Positions 34,957-45,001 of a stretch of DNA of 64,000 nt are shown piece after piece. The position numbers were made by a program, and so were the translations under genes. Each line of letters opens with the position of its first letter. Position 1 is the first letter of the stretch. The DNA comes from Candidatus Binatia bacterium (GTDB lineage: Bacteria; Desulfobacterota; Binatia; Bin18): contig JAJEFA010000004.1 in the NCBI GenBank assembly GCA_022820725.1, positions 124,001 through 188,000 on the forward strand, written 5' to 3'. The notes beneath the pieces are model-generated. The model did not search any database. It worked only from the letters and a program-made list of their open reading frames with translations, and was not told the DNA's origin.

Positions 34957-35790
34957 ATGAGCACGAAGACTGACGAACGGCCGAACGCGCGCGAGCGGGA
35001 ACAACGCCTGGGGTTTGTGAGCCGGCCGCGGTTCGAGGACTACCGCGAGAAATACGCGACATACTTTAACATGGAGCGCCGCGACGGCATCCTCCAGGTG
35101 CATATGCACACCGAGGGAGGGCCCGTCATTTACGGCCTGCCGATTCACAACGCCTGGTCCCAGCTGTGGCTCGACATCGGCAACGACCCCGACAACGAGG
35201 TGCTGATCTTCAGCGGCACGGGGGATAAGTGGATCGCGGGCTTTGACCCGGAAATGTCCAAACTGCCCTTCCATGAGATGTCCGCAGATGTGTTCTACGA
35301 CCAGATCTACGCGGACGCGACCAAGCTGCTGGAGGCATTCATCTTCAATATCGATATTCCCACGATTGCCTGTATCAACGGCTCGGGTTTGCACACGGAA
35401 TTCGCCCTGTTATGCGACATTACGCTATGCGCGGAGCACGCCGAGCTGTTCGATCCGCACTTCAAGTTTAACCTGGTACCTGGGGACGGCCAGGGGTTGA
35501 CGTTCCAGGAGTTAATGGGGTTGAAGCGCGCCGCGTACTTTCTGTACACCAGTGACACGATCGACGCCCAGACGGCCAAGGAACTGGGCCTCGTCAACGA
35601 GGTGCTGCCGCTCGACGATCTACAACCACGGGCATGGGAGATTGCCGAAAAGATTATGCAGAAACCGCGTGCGATCCGGCGCATGACGAGTGCGGTGCTG
35701 CGGCGGCAGTGGAAGCAGCGGCTGGTGCAGGATCTGGGGTTCCATATCGCGCATGAGCTGCTCGGTATGCACCTCAACAAACCGGAGTGA
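34957..35790 (+). CDS. Enoyl-CoA hydratase/isomerase (crotonase) family protein
   Basis: Protein of 277 residues. The oxyanion-hole strand VLIFSGTGDKWIAGFD near 87, and the IACINGSGLHTEFALLCDITLCAEHAEL segment near 135-165, are crotonase motifs. They are followed by FKFNLVPGDGQGLTFQELMGLKRAAYFL. The catalytic acids of enoyl-CoA hydratase are not obvious at the usual sites, so another crotonase reaction is possible. AAAGGAGG precedes the ATG. Confidence 0.85.
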   Translation: MSTKTDERPNAREREQRLGFVSRPRFEDYREKYATYFNMERRDGILQVHMHTEGGPVIYGLPIHNAWSQLWLDIGNDPDNEVLIFSGTGDKWIAGFDPEMSKLPFHEMSADVFYDQIYADATKLLEAFIFNIDIPTIACINGSGLHTEFALLCDITLCAEHAELFDPHFKFNLVPGDGQGLTFQELMGLKRAAYFLYTSDTIDAQTAKELGLVNEVLPLDDLQPRAWEIAEKIMQKPRAIRRMTSAVLRRQWKQRLVQDLGFHIAHELLGMHLNKPE

Positions 35791-35824
35791 CCCGCGCAGC
35801 TCAGGTCCTCAGGAGGACCACATA

Positions 35825-36697
35825 ATGCAGCGCGGACACAGAAGTGCCACGGCAGAATTTTCAGCCGTATTGCGGGCAATCCATATGGTTCTGGATCCGG
35901 AACCCAGTATCTTTGTTGATCGTGTTGCGCAGTCACTGCTCAAGCTCGATCGGCAGGCGTTAGAAACGGCTCTCCAAGGACATCTGGCTACAGCGGTACA
36001 ATATGGCGACCCGCAGTACGCCGTACAGGTCGCTGCAAGTCTGCGAATGTTCACCGTCATACGCTCACGCTTTACGAAAGACGCGTTTTTCGAGAGTAGC
36101 CTCGAACAGATTGTGCTCCTCGGAGCCGGTTTGGACCTATCTCTCGCCTCCGAGACTGATATTCCGGTCTTTGCCGTAGATCATCCTGATACCTCGAGAT
36201 GGACTCGCAGTCTTTTTGCCGATGCCGGCGCGCAGGCTGACAACAACTTGCACTTCGTCGAGATGGACTTTGCCGAGGGACCGAATCTGCTGTTAGCGAC
36301 GCTTGTGGAACACGGGTTTCAGCGGGGAAAACCTGCTTTCTTTGTCTGGCTTGGCGTCCAGCCCTACCTCACGATTGAACACGTCCTTGAGACAGCTCAC
36401 ATCGTGGGGAGCTGTCCAGCCGGGACGCAACTCGCCACCGACTTTCTGACACCGGATACAAGCTGGAGTGGAATCGGCGCGCGTGCCGGGAAACTGCTAC
36501 AGGACTCACCGCATCGCGAGTTGGAGCCATTCAAGAGTTATTCGGATCCCGCAGAACTCAAGAAACAGTTGTTGGCGTGTGGCTATACGACAGCACGAAG
36601 CGTCGAGGCAGAAGAGGCAGACGCTCTGTACTGTCGTGAACGGACCGATGGGCTCAGCTACCCAAATTGTGCAGCGATGATACTTGCTAAAGTGTGA
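35825..36697 (+). CDS. Class I SAM-dependent methyltransferase (TIGR00027/LCMT-like)
   Basis: Protein of 290 residues. TAEFSAVLRAIHMVLDPEPSIFVD at the N-terminus, IVLLGAGLDLSLAS near 95 (SAM-binding Gly loop), FAVDHPDTSRWTRSLF, and FFVWLGVQPYLTIEHV near 178 are typical of the TIGR00027 group, often found near secondary-metabolite genes. AGGAGG precedes the ATG. It is the last gene of the plus-strand block, convergent with the Rieske gene. Confidence 0.88.
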   Translation: MQRGHRSATAEFSAVLRAIHMVLDPEPSIFVDRVAQSLLKLDRQALETALQGHLATAVQYGDPQYAVQVAASLRMFTVIRSRFTKDAFFESSLEQIVLLGAGLDLSLASETDIPVFAVDHPDTSRWTRSLFADAGAQADNNLHFVEMDFAEGPNLLLATLVEHGFQRGKPAFFVWLGVQPYLTIEHVLETAHIVGSCPAGTQLATDFLTPDTSWSGIGARAGKLLQDSPHRELEPFKSYSDPAELKKQLLACGYTTARSVEAEEADALYCRERTDGLSYPNCAAMILAKV

Positions 36698-36740
36698 CAA
36701 GCGGTTCCAGGCCAAGGAGTCGTTGAGGACCCAGTCTGGA

Positions 36741-37958
36741 TTATGTCTGGGAAATCCAGTGCGGCTCAATGACTGGCGCGGCGCGGAGTTCGGGCGGAAT
36801 ATTCCCGATCCCGATGATCTCATCGACAGCTTGATGCCAGTGATACAGGCGGGCTTCCTGGTAGTTCAGCGGGACACCACCAAACGCGTAGGATTCGACT
36901 CCCTGCTGAATGCCATCACCGAACTGCGTATCTTCGGCAACAATCATATTGAAATAGTCGATATATGTGTCCCAACTCCTCGGTTTTGGCGCATCGCCCC
37001 AATCCTCTCCGAACCACCACAGCTCAAGCGTTGTGGTGTTGATGCTGGTTGGCCAGAAGGCAAAGATCGGCAGCCCCTTTTCGTTCATGGGTGAGACAAG
37101 ATTAGGCATAATATTAAAAGACAGAATACAGGTCCGTGGGATCTCACCAACGGTTTCAATATCTGGCCGATCATCGACGATTGCGGCAGTCTCCGTATGG
37201 TTCTGCACTTTGAGCGGCGCAATCATGCGCCCATGTCCACCCGGGTAAAGCGTATTCACATTGCCGCGATGATCCAACATTGGGGAAACGGTCTGGGGGT
37301 GAATCGAACGGACATGATAGACCTCCATGTTCGATTCCATGGCGATTTTCCAGTTGCATTTCAAGCTGAAAGAGTCTTTATGCACAAAACGTAAGCGTTC
37401 GAATTGAAACTGCTCCCACTGTGGGAGCAGCGGCGCAAACTCTTGGGTCAGCGGGCGGGCGTCTGGGTCAAAGTTCGCGAACAGAAATTTCCCAAGGCGT
37501 TCAAGCCGTACCGGATACAGGGACCGACAGGAAAAATCGAGATCGACAAAATCACGCTTATCGCGAAGATTAATCAGTTCGCCGTCATGATTATAGGTCC
37601 AACCGTGATACCCACAGGTGAGGCGGTCGGCTTTGCCTGTGGCCTCGCGTACCAGGGGTGCCCCTCGGTGGCGGCAGGTATTGTAATACGCCCGGACCCC
37701 GCCGGTACGCGTATGGAGAAGGATAACCGGCTGCCCAGCGGTTTCCCATAACTTAAAACAACCGGGCTCCGGAATCTCATCCATATGCCCGGCAAACAGC
37801 CATGATTTGCGCCAGAGCTGCTGCTTTTCCAGATCATAAAAACGTTGATCGGTGTACCGCTTCCCCGGCAGGTCCGGGAATTGCGGGAAGCCCTCGGGCG
37901 GGCCTTTACGAGTGGTTTCGTAATTGATCTGCGCGCGGATTGATTGGGTGTCTTCCAT
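36741..37958 (-). CDS. Rieske non-haem iron oxygenase alpha subunit
   Basis: Protein of 405 residues. The Rieske cluster motif CRHRGAPLV...CGYHGWTYNHDGEL at about 92-120 is intact. The mononuclear iron site begins at NWKIAMESNMEVYHVRSIHP near 205-225. The family hydroxylates aromatic rings or demethylates quaternary amines using a reductase partner. No ferredoxin or reductase gene lies in the window. It sits 95 bp upstream of the hisB end on the same strand but is unlikely to be part of the his operon. Confidence 0.92.
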   Translation of the reverse strand: MEDTQSIRAQINYETTRKGPPEGFPQFPDLPGKRYTDQRFYDLEKQQLWRKSWLFAGHMDEIPEPGCFKLWETAGQPVILLHTRTGGVRAYYNTCRHRGAPLVREATGKADRLTCGYHGWTYNHDGELINLRDKRDFVDLDFSCRSLYPVRLERLGKFLFANFDPDARPLTQEFAPLLPQWEQFQFERLRFVHKDSFSLKCNWKIAMESNMEVYHVRSIHPQTVSPMLDHRGNVNTLYPGGHGRMIAPLKVQNHTETAAIVDDRPDIETVGEIPRTCILSFNIMPNLVSPMNEKGLPIFAFWPTSINTTTLELWWFGEDWGDAPKPRSWDTYIDYFNMIVAEDTQFGDGIQQGVESYAFGGVPLNYQEARLYHWHQAVDEIIGIGNIPPELRAAPVIEPHWISQT

Positions 37959-38053
37959 GTCGCTTCTCTACGAGATGCACGTTCAGTACAGAATCACACT
38001 GCGCGCCACTTCGCCCTTCTCCAGCCAGTCAAACAATGCCTGCCTCTTCGAGT

Positions 38054-38644
38054 TTACAGGCTGCCTTTTGTGGATAAGACACCCTGAACCCGTGGATCGT
38101 GCTCAACCGCACTGCTGAGCGCCCGGGCAAAAGCCTTGAAGCCGGCCTCGATAATGTGGTGGGGGTTTCGGCCCTGGGTCATATTCAGGTGCAGGTTCAT
38201 ACCGACCTGATTCGTCAGGGCCAGAAAAAAGTCATGGATCAGCTCTGTTGAAAAATTTCCTACCCTTTCCTGTTGGATCTCCAGATTATAGGCCAGGAAC
38301 GGCCGTCCGCTCAGGTCAACCACACACGAGACCAGGGCTTCGTCCAGCGGCACGCTGGCATCACCGAAGCGACGGATACCGTGTTTGTCACCCAAGGCTT
38401 CCCGGAGTGCCTGACCGAGTGCCAGACCGACGTCTTCAACCGTATGGTGGTCGTCCACCGCAATATCGCCGCTCGCCTGCACGCTAAGATTAAAGAAGCC
38501 ATGTCGGGTAAAAAGTTCCAGCATATGATCAAGAAAGGGAACCCCGGTCGAGACCTCGTACTGCCCTTCGCCTTCGAGCTGAATGCTCAGGCGGATATCG
38601 GTTTCATTGGTCTTCCGCTGGACGTCAGCTTTGCGTGCGGCCAT
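38054..38644 (-). CDS. hisB: Imidazoleglycerol-phosphate dehydratase
   Basis: Manganese enzyme of histidine synthesis, 196 residues. DHMLELFTRHG, DDHHTVEDVG and NPHHIIEAGFKAFARAL carry the metal ligands. The ATG at 38642-38644 has GGAG 7 nt before it and lies inside the end of hisD (20-bp overlap); a second ATG at 38656 is less likely. Next in line would be hisH, but a 6-kb block intervenes. Confidence 0.96.
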   Translation of the reverse strand: MAARKADVQRKTNETDIRLSIQLEGEGQYEVSTGVPFLDHMLELFTRHGFFNLSVQASGDIAVDDHHTVEDVGLALGQALREALGDKHGIRRFGDASVPLDEALVSCVVDLSGRPFLAYNLEIQQERVGNFSTELIHDFFLALTNQVGMNLHLNMTQGRNPHHIIEAGFKAFARALSSAVEHDPRVQGVLSTKGSL

Positions 38645-39965
38645 GCCTGTCTCCATCTAAACGATATTGCACGGCCCGGGCGTGAGCCTCAAGTCCCTCA
38701 AGTTCGGCCAACCGCACCACTTCGGGACCCAAGGCGGACAGGGCCTGCGAGGACGCCCGTATCACACTGGTGCGTTTCAGGAAGTCGTAGACGCCCAAAG
38801 GCGAGGAAAACCGAGCCGTTCCGCCGGTCGGCAGCACATGGTTGGGTCCGGCGATATAATCGCCAAACGGTTCGGTCGAAAGATGACCCAGAAAGATCGC
38901 TCCGGTATGCCGAATATCTTTCACCCAGGTCTGCGGGTCTTTAACGGCCAGTTCCAGATGTTCGGGCGCAATCGCATTGGCCAGTTTCACGACCTCTTGA
39001 CGATGTCGGGCGAGAATGACCGCGCCGAAACGCCGTAAGGAGGCCGACGCGATGGCACGCCGGGGAAGCCGGGCGAGCTGTTCGGTGAGTTCCCGGACCA
39101 CCGCCCGTCCCAGGCGTCGGGATGGTGTCAGACATAATGGGGCGGCGAGTTCGTCATGTTCCGCCTGGGAGAGCATATCGGCCGCAATATAGTCGGGCCT
39201 GGCGGTCTGGTCGGCGATCACCAAAATCTCGCTCGGCCCGGCAATCATATCGATATCAACCCGGCCAAAGACGAGCCGTTTAGCCGTGGCAACATAGATA
39301 TTGCCCGGTCCGACGATTTTATCGACGCGCGGAATCGTCTGGGTGCCGTACGCCAGGGCGGCCACGGCCTGGGCTCCACCGACTCGAAAAAAGGCGTCCG
39401 CGCCTGCAATACGAGCCGCGGCCAGCAGGGCGGGATTGTCTCCCTCAGCAGACGGCGGGGAGACCACGACGACCTCTTTGACCCCGGCAACTTTCGCCGG
39501 AATCACATTCATGAGCACCGAGGACGGATAGGCCGCGGTTCCGCCGGGAACATACACCCCAACCCGTTCAAGCGGGGCTATTTTCTGACCCAGGGTGACC
39601 CCCAACTCGTCGCGGTAGGTCCAGGACGACTGACGCTGCTTACGATGAAAGCGACGGATGCGTTGGGCCGCAGCGCGTAGCGCCTTTCTGACGGGTGGTG
39701 TGAGGCCCTTGAGTGCGTGCTCCATCTCGACCCTGGTTGCTCCCAGTTCGTGAGACGCGAGTGCGACCCGATCGAATTTTTTGGTGAGGGTTATGAGCGC
39801 CCGGTCGCCGCGTTTGCGAACGTCGTGCAGAATGGAGCGGACCGTGGCTTCAACCTGGGCACTGGCACTCTCGCCTCGCGACAGCAGTTTGTCCAGGTGA
39901 CGCTGACAGGCTACGTCTGTTGTGGAAAGCAGCGGAACCAGGGCTTTTGTTGTGGAGCGTGTCAT
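38625..39965 (-). CDS. hisD: Histidinol dehydrogenase
   Basis: Zinc enzyme making histidine from histidinol, 446 residues. GPGNIYVATAKRLVFG, DMIAGPSEILVIAD, LSQAEHDELA and APEHLELAV contain the Zn and catalytic His/Glu residues. The start overlaps the murA stop as ATGA. hisG, which often sits between murA and hisD in related operons, is not here. Confidence 0.97.
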   Translation of the reverse strand: MTRSTTKALVPLLSTTDVACQRHLDKLLSRGESASAQVEATVRSILHDVRKRGDRALITLTKKFDRVALASHELGATRVEMEHALKGLTPPVRKALRAAAQRIRRFHRKQRQSSWTYRDELGVTLGQKIAPLERVGVYVPGGTAAYPSSVLMNVIPAKVAGVKEVVVVSPPSAEGDNPALLAAARIAGADAFFRVGGAQAVAALAYGTQTIPRVDKIVGPGNIYVATAKRLVFGRVDIDMIAGPSEILVIADQTARPDYIAADMLSQAEHDELAAPLCLTPSRRLGRAVVRELTEQLARLPRRAIASASLRRFGAVILARHRQEVVKLANAIAPEHLELAVKDPQTWVKDIRHTGAIFLGHLSTEPFGDYIAGPNHVLPTGGTARFSSPLGVYDFLKRTSVIRASSQALSALGPEVVRLAELEGLEAHARAVQYRLDGDRHGRTQS

Positions 39966-41230
39966 TGGACGGGCGGATGTGTTTGACGCTGAATTTTCGC
40001 TCCAAGCTGAGACAGCTTGGCTTCTATGTGCTCATAGCCGCGATCAAGGTGGTAAATGCGGGAGACCTCCGTCTCGCCGCGGGCCGCAAGGCCAGCCAGG
40101 ATCAGTGACACGCTGGCTCGCAAGTCGGTCGCCATGACGGGCGCGCCGCTTAAAAACGCGACACCCTGAATGGTTGCGGTGTGGTCCTGGACATGCACGT
40201 CCGCGCCTAAACGGACGAGTTCTTGGGCGTGCATAAAGCGATTCTCGAAAATCGTTTCGGTGATGCTGCTCTGCTCTTCACCCAGGGTCAGCAGCGCCAT
40301 CATTTGCGCTTGCAGGTCGGTTGGAAAGCCGGGGTAGGGCTGGGTGTCGAATTGGACGCCGGTCGGACGACCATTGCCCCGGACCCGAATCCCTTCCGGC
40401 TCGTCGGTAACGGCGACTCCTGCGCGTTGCAGGATCTCCAGAAAGCTGGTGAGATGATCGGCGCGAGCATCCTGAACCAGCACATTGCCCGACGTGATTG
40501 CGCCGGCAATAAGAAAAGTCCCGGCCTCGACGCGGTCGGGAATAACGCGGTGGCTGACGCCGTGCAGCGTTTCAACGCCCTCAATCACGATGGTCCGGCT
40601 CCCCGCCCCGTGAATACGGGCACCCATTGCAACGAGCATGGCGGCCAAGTCCTCAATTTCGGGTTCACGCGCGGCATTGTCCAGGACGGTTGTTCCTGTG
40701 GCTAAGGTGGCCGCCATCATGAGGTTTTCTGTCGCGCCCACGGAGGGAAAATCAAGGCTGATACGCGCCCCTGTCAGGCGATTGGCCTGCGCTTCGACAT
40801 AGCCTTGCCGAATGCGTATGGATGCGCCGAGCTGCTGCAAGCCCGCCAGATGAATATTGACCGGACGGGTCCCAATGGCACAGCCGCCCGGCGTTGAGAC
40901 GCGAGCCCGGCCAAAGCGGGCCAACAGCGGCCCAAGCACCAAAAACGACGCACGCATGGTCTTGACCAGGTCATACGGTGCCTCAAATTGATCGACCCGC
41001 TCGGCATCGAGTACGACCTCGTCCGTACTGAGCCAATCGGCCCGCACCCCGAGTTCGGTCAGCAGACCCAAGGCGGTCTGGATATCGACCAAACGCGGCA
41101 CGCCACGCAGGGTACATTCCTCGTGGGTCAAAAGCGAGGCGAAGAGCAGCGGTAAGGCGGCATTTTTCGCGCCGCTAACCGTCACTTCCCCATGCAGCGG
41201 AATGCCGCCCTGGATGAGAATCGTATCCAT
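39962..41230 (-). CDS. murA: UDP-N-acetylglucosamine 1-carboxyvinyltransferase
   Basis: First committed step of peptidoglycan synthesis, 422 residues. The start [22 protein letters not shown] holds the substrate Lys/Asn. The catalytic, fosfomycin-targeted Cys117 is in [14 protein letters not shown]. It is coupled to hisD downstream by ATGA overlap, joining cell-wall and histidine genes in one transcript. Confidence 0.97.
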   Translation of the reverse strand: MDTILIQGGIPLHGEVTVSGAKNAALPLLFASLLTHEECTLRGVPRLVDIQTALGLLTELGVRADWLSTDEVVLDAERVDQFEAPYDLVKTMRASFLVLGPLLARFGRARVSTPGGCAIGTRPVNIHLAGLQQLGASIRIRQGYVEAQANRLTGARISLDFPSVGATENLMMAATLATGTTVLDNAAREPEIEDLAAMLVAMGARIHGAGSRTIVIEGVETLHGVSHRVIPDRVEAGTFLIAGAITSGNVLVQDARADHLTSFLEILQRAGVAVTDEPEGIRVRGNGRPTGVQFDTQPYPGFPTDLQAQMMALLTLGEEQSSITETIFENRFMHAQELVRLGADVHVQDHTATIQGVAFLSGAPVMATDLRASVSLILAGLAARGETEVSRIYHLDRGYEHIEAKLSQLGAKIQRQTHPPVQ

Positions 41231-41295
41231 TTATCGAGGTCCGAAAAAGGTCTGGAAGAAATACATGAGGGTCCGCCCCGCTGCCTCACCATCAG

Positions 41296-42264
41296 CTACT
41301 GCTCAACGTCAGCAGCCTTCTGAAAAACGACCACCCGGTCTCGACCGGCATAGTCTTGCCGGCACGTCTGGAAACGCAGGCGACGCTGCTTGTGTCCGAG
41401 CTGCACCTTGTGTCCAAGCTGCACGAGGGCGTCTTTTTGCCTCTCCCCAATTTCCGCAACGAGCCAGCCGCCAGGCCGTATGTAGTCTGGACAGTCGTAC
41501 AACAGACGGTTGTAAAAATCGAGACCGTCCGCTCCGCCGTTCAGGGCGGTCCGCGGCTCCCATGCTCGAACCTCGGGTTGAAGCGTGTCGAGCATCTGCG
41601 AGGCGATGTACGGGGGATTGGTCACGAGCAGGTCAAAGAACGGCACGCCAAGCCGTACAGGAGCGAGCAGGTCTCCACAAGCAAAAGTGATGCGTTGGCC
41701 GACCCGATGCGCGTGGGCATTCTTTTGAGCAAGGGACAGGCTTACCTGGGTTTTATCGATCGCCCAAATCTGCGCATGCGGCAATTCAGTCGCGAGGGCA
41801 ACGGCAATACAGCCGCTGCCTGTCCCAATATCAAGGATGTGGGGGGCGGTTATCCGAGACGAGGCCAGCAAGCGTAAAGCCGTCTCAACAACGATCTCCG
41901 TATCAGGCCGCGGAATAAGTACGCCGGGGTTGACCTGAAAATCCAGTGACCAGAATTCCTGGCGGCCGGTAATATAGGCAACCGGCTCACGCTTGGTACG
42001 ACGGACCACCTTCTGCTGGAAGTCGGTTTTCTGAGAATCGGAAACGGCCTCTTGAAGCCGGCTGTACAGACAAGACCGGCTGATGTGGAGCGTATGCGCC
42101 AGCAGGACTTCCGCGTCCAAGTGAGGCGTATCAATACCGGCCGTCTTGAATCTGTTTTCGGCCCAGGCTACGAGTTGGGCAATCGTCTCAACACGGGATA
42201 ACGCATCTGGCCGGAGACGTGGAGGGACTGCGAGCGGGGGAGGGTGAGTTTGAGTGTTTTTCAC
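41296..42264 (-). CDS. prmC: Release-factor glutamine methyltransferase
   Basis: Methylates the GGQ glutamine of RF1/RF2. AGIDTPHLDAEVLLAHTL at the N-domain, ILDIGTGSGCIAVALA (SAM loop), and catalytic NPPYIA are present. The start is uncertain: GTG at 42262-42264 (322 residues) fits best after the prfA stop; a TTG lies 9 bp upstream. The C-terminal domain carries a 6-residue tandem duplication VQLGHKVQLGHK (41387-41422) absent from usual PrmC. It follows prfA, its substrate's gene. Confidence 0.9.
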   Translation of the reverse strand: MKNTQTHPPPLAVPPRLRPDALSRVETIAQLVAWAENRFKTAGIDTPHLDAEVLLAHTLHISRSCLYSRLQEAVSDSQKTDFQQKVVRRTKREPVAYITGRQEFWSLDFQVNPGVLIPRPDTEIVVETALRLLASSRITAPHILDIGTGSGCIAVALATELPHAQIWAIDKTQVSLSLAQKNAHAHRVGQRITFACGDLLAPVRLGVPFFDLLVTNPPYIASQMLDTLQPEVRAWEPRTALNGGADGLDFYNRLLYDCPDYIRPGGWLVAEIGERQKDALVQLGHKVQLGHKQRRLRFQTCRQDYAGRDRVVVFQKAADVEQ

Positions 42265-42289
42265 CAGAGACAACCCCGTTGGGCTGAAT

Positions 42290-43375
42290 TCAGTTCGCGG
42301 TGGCCTTGAGCGTTTCGGCCTGATGCGAAGTGATGAGGGCATCCACAACCGGATCGAGTTCCCCATCAAGAATCCGCTCAAGCGTGTGGAGCGTCATATT
42401 GATCCGATGGTCTGTCATGCGCGACTGGGGGAAATTATAGGTTCGTATCCGCTCGGAGCGATCTCCCGAGCCGACCATGCTCCGCCGTGAAGCCGTAATC
42501 TCACTCTGCTGTTCTGCTTGCGCCCGTTCGAGCAGGCGGGAGCGGAGAATTTTAAGCGCCTTGGCTTTGTTCTTGTGCTGCGACTTCTCATCCTGACAGG
42601 AGACCACCAGGTTGGTTGACAGATGCGTAATGCGGACGGCCGAATCCGTGGTGTTGACACTTTGTCCACCCGGACCGGAGGACCGGAAAACATCGATGCG
42701 GAGTTCTTTTTCGTCTATGGCGATATCGACCTCATCCGCTTCGGGCAGAACCGCGACGGTAACGGCCGAGGTGTGAATCCGACCGGAGGCTTCGGTCTCG
42801 GGGACCCGCTGGACGCGGTGTACCCCGCCCTCGAATTTGAGTCGGCTGTAGGCGTTTTTGCCCGTAACCATGCTGATGATTTCCTTAAATCCCCCCAGGC
42901 CGGTTGGACTTGAACTCAGCACATCCATACGCCAGTTCCGCTGCTCGGCATAATGCGAATACATCCGAAACAGGTCGGCCGCAAACAGACTCGCTTCCTC
43001 GCCTCCGGTGCCGGCCCGGATTTCAAGGATCACGTTTTTCTCGTCAAGTGGGTCTTTGGGGAGTAGCAAGAGATGGAGTTGATCTTCAAGCTGGGTGGCC
43101 CGTCGGCTCAGCCCCTCGATCTCTTCTTGCGCCAGGTCGCGCATGTCCGGGTCGCTATCTTCAAGCAGGGCTTTGCTGCCTTCGAGATCCGCATGGACTT
43201 TGCGCCATTCACGAAAACACGTCACGACCTCTTCCAGGGCGGCATGCTCCTTGGCCAGCTTGGCATACTCCTTGGCGTCGCTGGCGACCTCGGGACGGCC
43301 CAGCGTGCGTTCCACTTCTTCGTAACGCTGCTCGACTTCGGAGAGCTTTTCGTGCAACGCCGCGGCTTCACTCAT
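42290..43375 (-). CDS. prfA: Peptide chain release factor 1
   Basis: 361 residues. The peptidyl-tRNA hydrolysis motif GGQ lies at residues 236-238 ([12 protein letters not shown]), with [18 protein letters not shown] near 122 and [27 protein letters not shown] before it. The ATG at 43373-43375 gives the standard RF1 start; a TTG 12 bp upstream is not preferred. It recognises UAA/UAG stops. prmC follows and modifies it. Confidence 0.97.
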   Translation of the reverse strand: MSEAAALHEKLSEVEQRYEEVERTLGRPEVASDAKEYAKLAKEHAALEEVVTCFREWRKVHADLEGSKALLEDSDPDMRDLAQEEIEGLSRRATQLEDQLHLLLLPKDPLDEKNVILEIRAGTGGEEASLFAADLFRMYSHYAEQRNWRMDVLSSSPTGLGGFKEIISMVTGKNAYSRLKFEGGVHRVQRVPETEASGRIHTSAVTVAVLPEADEVDIAIDEKELRIDVFRSSGPGGQSVNTTDSAVRITHLSTNLVVSCQDEKSQHKNKAKALKILRSRLLERAQAEQQSEITASRRSMVGSGDRSERIRTYNFPQSRMTDHRINMTLHTLERILDGELDPVVDALITSHQAETLKATAN

Positions 43376-43415
43376 AATCGCAACCAAGGATCGGAGCGGG
43401 AGATAAATATAATAA

Positions 43416-43436
43416 GGGGCGGTAGAAAACCGCCCC
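43416..43436 (-). terminator. Hairpin between rpmE and prfA
   Basis: GGGGCGGT (43416-43423) and ACCGCCCC (43429-43436) pair around a 5-nt loop. On the minus strand it is followed by TTATTATATTTAT, so partial termination after rpmE is likely. Confidence 0.6.
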
Positions 43437-43474
43437 TCCGCTCACTGTTTTGCTCTGCGTCCGTCTGACGCAGG

Positions 43475-43750
43475 CTATGCGTCTTCTTTTTGTTTCTCCG
43501 GGTCTTGCAACCCATATTTCCGACGGAAGCGTTCCACTCGTCCTGCCGTATCAACAATGCGCTGTTTCCCGGTGTAGAACGGATGGGACGCGCTCGAAAT
43601 ATCGAGTTTATACAAGGGATAAGTCTTGCCGTCTTCCCACTCAATCGTGTCGTTCGTCTCGACACACGCTCGGGTGAGGAAGGCAAAGTTCGCCGCAGTG
43701 TCCTGAAAGACGACCTCCCGATAGGCTTCTGGATGAATTCCTGCTTTCAT
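43475..43750 (-). CDS. rpmE2: Ribosomal protein L31, type B
   Basis: Protein of 91 residues. [70 protein letters not shown] is the type B L31 pattern. It lacks the zinc-binding CxxC of type A (only one Cys). GGAGG precedes the ATG at 43748-43750; a TTG 6 bp upstream is rejected. It leads the rpmE-prfA-prmC-murA-his block. Confidence 0.93.
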   Translation of the reverse strand: MKAGIHPEAYREVVFQDTAANFAFLTRACVETNDTIEWEDGKTYPLYKLDISSASHPFYTGKQRIVDTAGRVERFRRKYGLQDPEKQKEDA

Positions 43751-43814
43751 TCTCAACCTCCAGCGGTTAGTATTACCATCTCGTCAAAAGGGCCGCAACT
43801 CAAGCGAGGAGGGT

Positions 43815-44987
43815 ATGGACGCAGACCGCTTGCACGAGATTCAGCGCGCATTGCAAGAAGAAACGCTCGACGGGTGGCTGTTTTATGATTTTCGAGGCAG
43901 CGACCCGCTCGCCTATCGGATTCTCGGGCTCGATGAAACGGAGCTGTCGACGCGGCGCTGGTATTACTTCATTCCGGCTGAGGGCACGCCGGTCGGGCTC
44001 GTTTCCACCATTGAGCCGTACCGTCTGGATCGCCTGCCCGGACCAAAGCGGCCGTTTTTTACCTGGCAGCAGCACGCAGAACGTCTCACCGAGCTGCTGC
44101 GCAATCAGCGACGCATTGCCATGCAGTATTCGCCGGGGAATGCCATCCCGTATATCTCGCGGGTTGACGCCGGCACAATTGAAACCATCCGTCAGCGTGG
44201 GGTTGAGGTGGTCTCGTCCGCGGATCTGGTGCAACGGTTTGAGGCGGTCTGGACCCAAGAGCAATGGCAGAGCCATCGCCGCGCAGCCACCGTGGTCCGC
44301 CAGACGGTTGATGCCGCCTTTGGCTATTTGAGCGATAACGCGCCGGTGTCTGAATATCAGGTGCAGCAATTCATCCTGGACTGTTTTGCCCAGCATGGGC
44401 TGACGACCTACTATCCGCCTGTGGTGGCGGCCAACGCCCATAGCGCGGACCCGCACTACACACCAACGGCTGAACAGACGGCGCTGATTCGGCCCGGCGA
44501 CTTTGTGCTGATTGACCTGTGGGCCAAAGAACCGGACGGGGTGTATGCCGACATCACCTGGACCGGCTTTATGGGCAAGGCCGTCCCCGAGCGCTATCAG
44601 GAGATATTTCAACTCGTTCGTGAGGCGCGTGATGCGGCAATATCCTTTGTACAAGAGCGCGTGACCGGTGGTCAGACGTTCTTTGGTCATGAAGTTGATG
44701 CCGCGTCACGAAGCGTCATTACCAATGCCGGCTATGGCGACCAGTTTTTTCATCGAACCGGTCACTCTATCGGTACGGAAGTCCACGGCAACGGTGCAAA
44801 TATGGATGGCGTCGAGACCCGTGATACGCGTCGGGTGCTGCCCTATACCTGTTTTTCGGTCGAGCCTGGGATTTATCTGGCCGGAGACTTTGGGGTGCGC
44901 AGTGAGGTTGACGTCTATGTCACCGAGGATGCAGCGATTGTGACCGGCGACCCGGTCCAAACGGAAGTCATCCCCATTCTCATATAA
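43815..44987 (+). CDS. M24-family Xaa-Pro aminopeptidase-like protein
   Basis: Protein of 390 residues. The creatinase N-domain is followed by a pita-bread fold. The metal ligands appear as LIDLWAK (Asp), YADITWTG (Asp), HRTGHSIG (His), SVEPGIYL (Glu) and RSEVDVYV (Glu), so both metal sites are complete. It may hydrolyse Xaa-Pro peptides or other amides. GAGGAGGG precedes the ATG. It is divergent from rpmE2 and followed after 14 bp by a small gene. Confidence 0.9.
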   Translation: MDADRLHEIQRALQEETLDGWLFYDFRGSDPLAYRILGLDETELSTRRWYYFIPAEGTPVGLVSTIEPYRLDRLPGPKRPFFTWQQHAERLTELLRNQRRIAMQYSPGNAIPYISRVDAGTIETIRQRGVEVVSSADLVQRFEAVWTQEQWQSHRRAATVVRQTVDAAFGYLSDNAPVSEYQVQQFILDCFAQHGLTTYYPPVVAANAHSADPHYTPTAEQTALIRPGDFVLIDLWAKEPDGVYADITWTGFMGKAVPERYQEIFQLVREARDAAISFVQERVTGGQTFFGHEVDAASRSVITNAGYGDQFFHRTGHSIGTEVHGNGANMDGVETRDTRRVLPYTCFSVEPGIYLAGDFGVRSEVDVYVTEDAAIVTGDPVQTEVIPILI

Positions 44988-45001
44988 GGAAAACTGACCC
45001 T

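Noticed and set aside
41231..41295. hisG remnant near murA and hisD
   Set aside because: murA and hisD overlap by ATGA, leaving no room, and the 65 bp upstream of murA shows no hisG-like codons.
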